Assembly (NCBI GenBank): GCA_007279775.1
Contig: QYPD01000028.1
Coordinates: 1 to 5,667 of the forward strand
Source: Spirochaetia bacterium
GTDB taxonomy: Bacteria > Patescibacteriota > Minisyncoccia > UBA6257 > UBA9933
DNA: 5,667 bases
Direction: 5' to 3'
Positions 1-3,917 of this stretch are shown one piece after another (within the stretch, counting starts at the first letter, position 1; each line of letters opens with the position of its first letter). Made by a program: the position numbers and the translations under genes. Under the pieces are notes generated by a model. The model was not told the origin of the DNA and did no database searches. It worked only from the letters and a program-made list of their open reading frames with translations.

Positions 1-18
1 TCTTAATGCAATCCCAAA

Positions 19-130
19 CTACGAATTCATCCTTGCCTACCGGCAGGCAGGCGAATCTACGAATTTATCCGAAAGACGTTTTTGCATATTTCGGATTTGT
101 TCGGATTATTCGGATGTGTAATTTTCGGAT
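19..130. repeat. Iterated ACGAAT/TTCGGAT tract downstream of rpsU
   Basis: This non-coding stretch is made of short repeated motifs. CTACGAATTCATCC (19-32) recurs as CTACGAATTTATCC (57-70) with one mismatch. TTCGGAT occurs at 90-96, 100-106, 109-115 and 124-130, and its reverse complement at 67-73. The inverted copy and the first direct copy can form an 8-bp stem (67-74 with 89-96) with a 14-nt loop. The tract ends just before the rpsU stop codon, so it lies in the 3' flank of that gene. No U-run typical of an intrinsic terminator follows the stem. It resembles the short-motif intergenic filler seen in Parcubacteria genomes, from memory. Its function is unknown. Confidence 0.7.
32..51. repeat. 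Degenerate copy of the CCTGCC/GGCAGG palindrome
   Basis: The 20 bases match the perfect palindrome at 3015-3034 at 18 positions. The differences are T at 33 and A at 39. The inner part, TGCCTACC followed by GGCAGGCA (34-49), is still a near-perfect inverted repeat. It is embedded in the ACGAAT/TTCGGAT tract. It is probably a dispersed repeat of the genome rather than a gene-specific site. Confidence 0.75.
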
Positions 131-133
131 TGC

Positions 134-343
134 TTACACTCTTCCCATTTTTCTGGCTTTCGCAATTTCTTTTTTCTTTTTTTCCCTGTGAAGCGCCGAT
201 AATTTTTTCTTTAATTTTGATTCGGGGCGAGTTCTAAATTTCCTTTTCTTCGCCTCGCGCAAAATTCCGCTTTGCTGAATTTTTTTAGAAAAGCGGTAAA
301 GAAAAGCGTTTGTCGGTTCTCCTTCTCTTCGTTTTACTTCCAT
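134..343 (-). CDS. rpsU: Small ribosomal subunit protein bS21
   Basis: This gene encodes a 69-residue, very basic protein, close to the usual length of about 70 for bS21. The N-terminal REGEP (residues 6-10) and the following segment around FLYRFSKKIQQSGILRE (residues 14-30) match the conserved bS21 core. The rest is a Lys/Arg-rich helix that binds 16S rRNA. In known ribosomes bS21 lies on the 30S platform near the anti-Shine-Dalgarno end of 16S rRNA and helps start translation. The start is ATG at 343 and the stop is TAA. No Shine-Dalgarno sequence precedes the start. The leader is 11 nt of unique sequence followed by a hairpin repeat (355-436). It is the last gene of the leftward block, downstream of the HIT gene. 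Confidence 0.93.
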   Translation of the reverse strand: MEVKRREGEPTNAFLYRFSKKIQQSGILREAKKRKFRTRPESKLKKKLSALHREKKKKEIAKARKMGRV

Positions 344-354
344 AGTTTTGTTTC

Positions 355-436
355 ATCAACTAATTACGAATTTTGTACTAATATACTAATCCATTGTTTA
401 TTAGTATATTCGTAAGTCATTAGCTATTAGCTGATT
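355..436. repeat. AT-rich hairpin repeat, copy A (between HIT gene and rpsU)
   Basis: This element of about 82 bp is a close match to the one at 843-926, in the same orientation. An outer stem pairs ATCAACTAAT (355-364) with ATTAGCTGAT (426-435). An inner 15-bp stem pairs 376-390 with 400-414 with one mismatch around a 9-nt loop. It overlaps the last codons and the TAA stop of the HIT gene (427-429) and ends 11 nt before the rpsU start codon. There is no U-run, so it does not look like a classical terminator. It may be a REP- or MITE-like element. Confidence 0.85.
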
Positions 437-831
437 AATTTGTTTTTAACTTCTTCCAAACTTTCTTTGGGTCGGTTGTCAACGACGCTATGAATCGACC
501 CTCCGCCATCACCAGTCCACCTTGGAATAACATGAATGTGTAAATGCTCTACTGTCTGCCCGCTCACTTTACCATGATTTATTCCGATTGTAAAACCGTC
601 GGGCTTTAATTTTTTATTCAATAAACCAGTTGTTTCTTTAACAGCCTTGAAAACTCCTTCTATTTTACCGTCGGGCAATTCCAAGATATTCCCGGCATGA
701 ACCTTCGACAAAATCATTGTGTGCCCGGGCGCGCGGGGATTAACATCTAAAACTGCCGTGGCGTCGGCGTTTTCATAGACAATCTGCGCCGGAATTTCCT
801 TATTCGCTATTTTACAGAATAAACAATCCAC
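427..831 (-). CDS. HIT-family (HINT-like) nucleotide hydrolase
   Basis: This gene encodes a 134-residue single-domain histidine triad protein. The catalytic triad motif HLHIHVIP is at residues 96-103, with His96, His98 and His100. The protein opens with MDCLFCKI, typical of HINT-like members; Cys3 and Cys6, with His45 and His96, are the likely zinc ligands. Family members hydrolyse nucleoside phosphoramidates or dinucleotides, with the middle His region forming the AMP intermediate; the true substrate here cannot be told. The start is GTG at 831. It is well supported because an in-frame TAA lies only three codons upstream and the sequence begins exactly where the family does. No Shine-Dalgarno sequence is visible. 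The last residues and the stop codon fall inside hairpin repeat A, and repeat B lies 11 nt before the start, so the gene is bracketed by direct repeats. Confidence 0.93.
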   Translation of the reverse strand: MDCLFCKIANKEIPAQIVYENADATAVLDVNPRAPGHTMILSKVHAGNILELPDGKIEGVFKAVKETTGLLNKKLKPDGFTIGINHGKVSGQTVEHLHIHVIPRWTGDGGGSIHSVVDNRPKESLEEVKNKLIS

Positions 832-842
832 CGCTTCGCTTT

Positions 843-926
843 ATCAACTAATTACGAATTTTTCTACTAATATACTAATCCACTTTTTGTATTAGTATAT
901 TCGTACAGATTAGTCATTAGTTGATT
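843..926. repeat. AT-rich hairpin repeat, copy B (between hisS and HIT gene)
   Basis: This 84-bp element is homologous to 355-436. The outer stem is a perfect 10 bp: ATCAACTAAT (843-852) with ATTAGTTGAT (916-925). The inner stem pairs 865-879 with 891-905 at 14 of 15 positions around an 11-nt loop. It starts 2 nt beyond the hisS stop codon and ends 11 nt before the GTG of the HIT gene. That leaves almost no other sequence in this spacer. Confidence 0.87.
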
Positions 927-928
927 TA

Positions 929-2254
929 CTACAATCTCTTCCTGACTTCGTCCACCACCTTGGACAAAGGCACCGTTTCTTGGACTCCGTTTTTCATATC
1001 CCTGATAATTATGCTTTCTTCAAAAACTTCGCGCTGGCCGAGTATCAAAGCCATTTCAACCTCTTCTTTATCAGCGACTTTTAATTGCGCTCTCAAAGAC
1101 TCTCTGCCTAATGATTCTATAACTTTTATTCCCGCTTTGTGGAATTCTTCAATTAATAAAAAAGCTTTTTTCTTCGCCGGCTTGCCAATTTGGATTAAAA
1201 ATGCTTTCGCTTTAGGTTTAGGCAATCCGCTTATGTCCATGATTTTCATGAGTTCCACTATCCTTTCAACTCCAAAACTGACGCCGACGGCGGGCAGTTC
1301 GCTTTTTTTCACCCCCAGCAATTCCGCCAAATAATCATATCTGCCGCCTCCCCCCAAAGCGCCTGGATAAGATTCCGAAAATATTTCAAAAACCGTCCGA
1401 TTGTAATAATCAAGTCCGCGAACGAGAAAATTATTAAGCGAGTAAGGCAGATTAAGCCCGTCTAAATATTCCAAAACTTCCCTGAAATGGCTCCGGCAAG
1501 GCGCGCATAAATAATTTATCGTTGCCGGCGCGTCTTCTTTTATCGGCTGGCATTTTTCGTTTTTACAATCAAGAAGCCTTAAAGGATTGACGGAAGCGCG
1601 GCGTTTGCAATCTTTACAGATTTTCGCCGAAAAACGGCGGTAATATTCCTGTATTTTTCTGCGGTAAACCTGCCGGCAATTTCTGCAGCCAACGCTGTTA
1701 ATTTGAAGCGACAAATTTTTTATTTTCAATTCTTCAAGGGAGCGAATACCTGCCAAAATTATTTGGGCGTCATAAACCGGGTCATCTTCGCCGCCCAAAA
1801 TTTCAAAACCGTATTGGTGGAATTGGCGGTAACGGCCGGCTTGCGGCTGTTCATGCCTAAAAAACGGCCCGAAATAATAAAGTTTTGTCGGCTGGGGCAT
1901 ATGCGACATTCCATTTTCAAAATATGCCCTGACTATGCCCGCGGTATTCTCGGGTCTGAGCACCAAACGGTCGCCTCCCTTTGTTTTTAAAACGAACATT
2001 TCTTTTTCAACGATGTCCGTTGAAACTCCGATTCCCCGCTCGAAAACTTCGGCTTTTTCTAAAATCGGCGTGTCTATTTTTGAAAAATTATAAAAATTGG
2101 CGGTGTCTTGGCTGGCTTTTTTAACCTTTTCCCACAAAGGCTGTTCTATGGGTAAAATATCACGCATGCCCTTGGGGCTTTGGAGCGAGGCTTTATTTTC
2201 TTTTTCCGCCTTTTCCGATTTTTTTTGCTTTTTTTGCTTTAAAGGCTTAGGCAT
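929..2254 (-). CDS. hisS: Histidyl-tRNA synthetase
   Basis: This gene encodes a 441-residue class II aminoacyl-tRNA synthetase that charges tRNA-His in the cytoplasm. Motif 2 is seen around GPFFRHEQPQAGRYRQF (residues 129-145; Arg133, Glu135). The histidine-binding motifs are LVRGLDYYNRTVFE (277-290) and ALGGGGRYDYL (299-309), and motif 3 is GVSFGVERI (324-332). The C-terminal anticodon-binding domain covers about 345-441. Between motif 2 and the first His motif is an insertion with four Cys pairs (190/193, 213/216, 230/235, 250/253). It is probably a zinc-binding form seen in many bacterial HisRS. The N-terminus carries about 25 Lys-rich residues before the usual SPKGMRDILP start of the domain. 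The ATG at 2254 lies 5 nt from the 59-bp repeat, and no Shine-Dalgarno sequence is seen. The stop is TAG. Confidence 0.97.
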   Translation of the reverse strand: MPKPLKQKKQKKSEKAEKENKASLQSPKGMRDILPIEQPLWEKVKKASQDTANFYNFSKIDTPILEKAEVFERGIGVSTDIVEKEMFVLKTKGGDRLVLRPENTAGIVRAYFENGMSHMPQPTKLYYFGPFFRHEQPQAGRYRQFHQYGFEILGGEDDPVYDAQIILAGIRSLEELKIKNLSLQINSVGCRNCRQVYRRKIQEYYRRFSAKICKDCKRRASVNPLRLLDCKNEKCQPIKEDAPATINYLCAPCRSHFREVLEYLDGLNLPYSLNNFLVRGLDYYNRTVFEIFSESYPGALGGGGRYDYLAELLGVKKSELPAVGVSFGVERIVELMKIMDISGLPKPKAKAFLIQIGKPAKKKAFLLIEEFHKAGIKVIESLGRESLRAQLKVADKEEVEMALILGQREVFEESIIIRDMKNGVQETVPLSKVVDEVRKRL

Positions 2255-2259
2255 AGTGT

Positions 2260-2318
2260 AAATTTAAAATGTAAACATCAAAATGGAAAATGACAATGTA
2301 AAATGTTAAAGTTTTTTA
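2260..2318. repeat. 59-bp AT-rich repeat, copy 1 (upstream of hisS)
   Basis: This is a direct repeat of 2905-2963. The two copies are the same length and differ at two positions (57 of 59 identical). It begins 5 nt upstream of the hisS start codon, exactly the spacing of the other copy from the lepB start. It fills most of the spacer between lepB and hisS, and lepB therefore lies between two direct copies. A promoter-like pair of hexamers lies inside it (2268-2296). Confidence 0.9.
2268..2296 (-). promoter_or_regulatory. Promoter-like sequence for hisS inside the 59-bp repeat
   Basis: On the minus strand, TTGTCA (2296-2291) and TACATT (2273-2268) are separated by exactly 17 nt. They match five and four of six bases of the sigma-70 consensus. 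The -10-like box ends 13 nt before the hisS ATG, so a transcript from it would be almost leaderless. The sequence is AT-rich, so chance matches are expected. Support comes mainly from the identical arrangement upstream of lepB. Confidence 0.3.
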
Positions 2319-2350
2319 TTTTGATTTTTGATTTTTCAATTTTGATTTTT
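2319..2350. repeat. Heptanucleotide tandem array at the lepB 3' end
   Basis: The 32 bases consist of 7-nt units TTTTGAT, TTTTGAT, TTTTCAA, TTTTGAT and a partial TTTT. The array runs directly from the 59-bp repeat to the first base of the lepB stop codon (2351-2353 on the minus strand). On the transcript of lepB this is an A-rich tail, so it is not a U-run terminator in that direction. Confidence 0.75.
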
Positions 2351-2899
2351 CTAATATGCCGGTTGTTCCACCGCCATGGCCTTATTGAAGGGCCAGAGCC
2401 GCAAACGTACTAAGCCGACTATTTCCGATTTTTGTAAACTTCCCCAACTCCGCGAATCAAAACTGTAATTGCGGTTATCCCCCATTACAAAATATTGGTC
2501 GCTTTTTAAAATCACTTCTTCGCTTCCCGATGTTTTAAGGCCGGACGATAAGTAAAACTCGTCCAAAACAAAACCGTTTGAATTTTCAGGATTAAAAATT
2601 TTGATTTTGCCATTGCTTATTAAAAGGCGTTCACCAGGCAAACCGATGACTCTTTTGATGTAATAAACGCTTTCATCGCCGGGATAATGGAAAACTATCA
2701 CATCTCCCCTGCCGGGCTGATTAAAACGGTAGCTGATTTCGTCTATCAATAAATAATCGCCTGACGAAAAACTCGGCTCCATTGAGGCGCCGCTAACTAA
2801 AAAGGGCTGGACGATAAAACTCCTTACGGCCGCCACAACCACAACGGCTACCGCCACGACTTCAAATATTTCCCAAAAAGAATAAAGAAAAGCCTTCAT
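2351..2899 (-). CDS. lepB: Signal peptidase I
   Basis: This gene encodes a 182-residue membrane serine protease that removes signal peptides from exported proteins on the outer face of the cytoplasmic membrane. One membrane segment lies at about residues 12-30. The catalytic serine is in VSGASMEPSF (Ser39). The general base lysine is in YYIKRVIGLPGE (Lys82). The C-terminal conserved box is VMGDNRNYSFDSRSWG (residues 138-153). The length and single transmembrane helix match the short Gram-positive-type form of the S26 family. The start is ATG at 2899, just before the hydrophobic segment. The stop is TAG. No Shine-Dalgarno sequence is visible. A 59-bp repeat begins 5 nt upstream of the start and another copy lies beyond the 3' end. 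It is the first gene of the leftward block. Confidence 0.97.
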   Translation of the reverse strand: MKAFLYSFWEIFEVVAVAVVVVAAVRSFIVQPFLVSGASMEPSFSSGDYLLIDEISYRFNQPGRGDVIVFHYPGDESVYYIKRVIGLPGERLLISNGKIKIFNPENSNGFVLDEFYLSSGLKTSGSEEVILKSDQYFVMGDNRNYSFDSRSWGSLQKSEIVGLVRLRLWPFNKAMAVEQPAY

Positions 2900-2904
2900 G
2901 TTAA

Positions 2905-2963
2905 AAATTTAAAATGTAAATATCAAAACGGAAAATGACAATGTAAAATGTTAAAGTTTTTTA
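2905..2963. repeat. 59-bp AT-rich repeat, copy 2 (upstream of lepB)
   Basis: This is the partner of 2260-2318, with two substitutions (T for C at 2921 and C for T at 2930). It begins 5 nt upstream of the lepB ATG. Immediately beyond it the two copies diverge: the heptad array follows copy 1, while ATGTTAAAATC-like sequence follows copy 2. Confidence 0.9.
2913..2941 (-). promoter_or_regulatory. Promoter-like sequence for lepB inside the 59-bp repeat
   Basis: On the minus strand, TTGTCA (2941-2936) and TACATT (2918-2913) are 17 nt apart, the same arrangement as upstream of hisS. The -10-like box ends 13 nt before the lepB ATG. If used, it would give a near-leaderless mRNA. Neither hexamer is altered by the two substitutions that separate the repeat copies. 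The evidence is sequence similarity only. Confidence 0.3.
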
Positions 2964-3014
2964 ATGTTAAAATCTTAACGTTTAAAACATTTTGTAATTT
3001 TGAATTGTAATTTT

Positions 3015-3034
3015 CCTGCCTGCCGGCAGGCAGG
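3015..3034. repeat. Perfect 20-bp GC palindrome
   Basis: CCTGCCTGCCGGCAGGCAGG reads the same on both strands, with no central spacer. It stands out as a GC-rich island in AT-rich surroundings. A degenerate copy lies at 32-51. From memory, this palindrome is a common dispersed repeat of Parcubacteria genomes. A T-rich tract (3036-3047) follows on the plus strand. The element could therefore also behave as a weak terminator, but no upstream rightward gene is present to be terminated. Confidence 0.85.
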
Positions 3035-3089
3035 GATTTTTGATTTTTTAACTTTAATTTACAATATTCCTGCTCCAAATACAGAAACA

Positions 3090-3118
3090 TTCCCATACAA
3101 GCAAATTTATTCTATAAT
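3090..3118 (+). promoter_or_regulatory. Probable sigma-70 promoter for pth
   Basis: A perfect -10 box, TATAAT (3113-3118), lies 17 nt downstream of TTCCCA (3090-3095), which matches four of six bases of the -35 consensus. A transcript would start near 3125 and carry a leader of about 110 nt before the pth ATG. That leader would contain the left arm of the inverted repeat 3138-3280. The neighbouring pth gene has no other good candidate. Confidence 0.5.
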
Positions 3119-3137
3119 ACAAACATATGGAAATCAA

Positions 3138-3280
3138 GCCCCGTATGACAACGGCGATAGTAATTTTTCGCTTAATTTTCTACTATTACAAGGTGTTTCC
3201 GTTAATTCAAAATAAATTATATTAATCTGCGCAATACTATGAAAAATTGTATTAAGCCCATCGCCGTTACTCTACGGGGC
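3138..3280. repeat. Inverted repeat spanning the pth start
   Basis: Two 21-nt arms (3138-3158 and 3260-3280) are inverted copies that match at 17 positions. GCCCCGTA and AACGGCGAT on the left pair with ATCGCCGTT and TACGGGGC on the right around a 4-nt mismatched core. The right arm lies inside pth codons 8-14, and the start codon lies in the 101-nt loop. A pth transcript starting near 3125 could fold over its own start site. Alternatively the pair marks a MITE-like insertion that supplied the pth N-terminus. Confidence 0.6.
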
Positions 3281-3814
3281 AAGCCTAAACTAATCATCGG
3301 CCTGGGCAACCCGGACAAAGAATACGAAAAGACATACCATAATGTGGGTTTTTTGTTTATTGACTACATTACAAAAAACCCACAAACAGCCTCAATCCTA
3401 AATTCTCAATCCTTAATTCTTAAATCTAAGGTTTATATGAATGAATCCGGCGGATTCGTTAAAAAAACCGCAAAACAAAACAACGCCAAACCGGAAGAGC
3501 TATTGATTATTCACGACGATTCCGATATAAAAATGGGAGAATACAAGCTTTCTTTCGGCCGCTCTTCCGCCGGACACAGAGGCGTGCAATCAGTAATAGA
3601 TTCGCTTAAAACCAAAAATTTTTGGAGGTTTAGAATCGGCATTGGACACGGACCAACACGGACACCACACGGACTCGTACGGAAAAAGGCTTCAGAAATC
3701 GTTTTGAAAAAAATTTCAAAAGCCGATATGGAAACGCTAAATAAAATTTTTAAGGAATTCGCATTATGCCAGGTAGTGAAAACTCGACACAAGCTCGCCC
3801 CGCAAAAAAAATAG
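3239..3814 (+). CDS. pth: Peptidyl-tRNA hydrolase (divergent, repeat-invaded)
   Basis: This gene encodes a 191-residue enzyme that frees tRNA from peptidyl-tRNA dropped by stalled ribosomes. The family signatures are LIIGLGNP (Asn24), catalytic His34 in YHNVGF, YMNESG (Asn68), HDDSDIKMG (Asp93) and AGHRGVQS (His113). The residue after His113 is Arg, where E. coli has Asn. The length is near normal but distributed oddly. About 14 residues precede the usual start of the domain. The stretch between His34 and Asn68 is about 14 residues shorter than in E. coli and is coded by a tandem repeat. The loop HGPTRTPHG is coded by ACACGGAC units, and the C-terminus is coded by an inverted-repeat arm. ATG 3239 is the only in-frame start before the core; no Shine-Dalgarno sequence is seen. 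The stop is TAG. Identity is secure; full activity is not. Confidence 0.9.
   Translation: MKNCIKPIAVTLRGKPKLIIGLGNPDKEYEKTYHNVGFLFIDYITKNPQTASILNSQSLILKSKVYMNESGGFVKKTAKQNNAKPEELLIIHDDSDIKMGEYKLSFGRSSAGHRGVQSVIDSLKTKNFWRFRIGIGHGPTRTPHGLVRKKASEIVLKKISKADMETLNKIFKEFALCQVVKTRHKLAPQKK
3391..3418 (+). repeat. 14-bp tandem duplication inside pth
   Basis: CTCAATCCTAAATT (3391-3404) is followed directly by CTCAATCCTTAATT (3405-3418), with one mismatch. A degenerate third unit may follow. It codes for roughly residues 51-60 of Pth, in the segment where the family normally has two beta strands. The composition resembles intergenic filler rather than a coding sequence under selection. Confidence 0.7.
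3646..3674 (+). repeat. ACACGGAC units inside pth
   Basis: ACACGGAC occurs at 3646-3653, 3656-3663 and 3667-3674, spaced 10 and 11 nt apart, with a TCGTACGG remnant after them. The units code for the Pth loop around residues 137-146, directly after the conserved RFRIGIG strand. The family usually has a short Gly/Pro-rich loop here. Confidence 0.65.
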
Positions 3815-3916
3815 ATTTTTGAATAAATTAAGTCGCAATTATGATAAAAATACATTAAATTAAACAAAGATTCTTCGGCTCGCTTTATTTTGAGCAGTCG
3901 AGTTTCTACTACCTGG
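3769..3916. repeat. Inverted repeat joining the pth end and the next gene's start
   Basis: Arm CCAGGTAGTGAAAACTCGAC (3769-3788) and arm GTCGAGTTTCTACTACCTGG (3897-3916) are inverted copies that match at 18 of 20 positions. The left arm codes for the last part of Pth. The right arm ends one base before the ATG of the phosphoglycosyl transferase gene. The 108 nt between them hold the pth stop codon and an AT-rich spacer. The layout suggests a mobile or dispersed element with inverted ends, or a long-range hairpin between the two genes. Confidence 0.75.
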
Positions 3917-3917
3917 T

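Larger units (their letters stand above)
2900..3238. other. Divergent intergenic region between lepB and pth
   Basis: These 339 bases hold no convincing gene. In order they contain the second 59-bp repeat (2905-2963) and an AT-rich stretch with the small inverted repeat GTTAAAATCTTAAC (2966-2979). Next come the 20-bp GC palindrome (3015-3034), a promoter-like site facing pth (3090-3118) and the left arm of an inverted repeat (3138-3158). A 32-codon ORF at 3127-3225 is possible but unsupported. Transcription must diverge from here, leftward into lepB and rightward into pth. Confidence 0.7.

Noticed and set aside
6..191. A 61-codon rightward frame at the window start
   Set aside because: It runs through the degenerate palindrome and TTCGGAT repeats and then overlaps the 3' end of rpsU in antisense.
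355..926. CRISPR array or tRNA-like elements in the two AT-rich repeats
   Set aside because: There are only two copies, 488 nt apart with a gene between them, and no cloverleaf or T-loop sequence is visible.
921..1990. Rightward frames at 921-1334 and 1703-1990
   Set aside because: Both are antisense to hisS, which has all expected motifs; they are shadow frames without family features.
3000..3215. A 71-codon rightward frame across the lepB-pth spacer
   Set aside because: It translates the GC palindrome (as PACRQAG) and AT-rich filler, resembles no family known to me, and overlaps the promoter and repeat arm. It is most likely a chance frame.
3801..3822. Intrinsic terminator after pth from the A-run and T-run around the stop codon
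   Set aside because: The AAAAAT/ATTTTT pairing leaves only a 2-nt loop and has no GC pairs, so it cannot form a normal terminator stem.
3511..3867. A leftward frame of 118 codons opposite pth
   Set aside because: It is antisense to conserved Pth coding sequence and has no recognisable domain.
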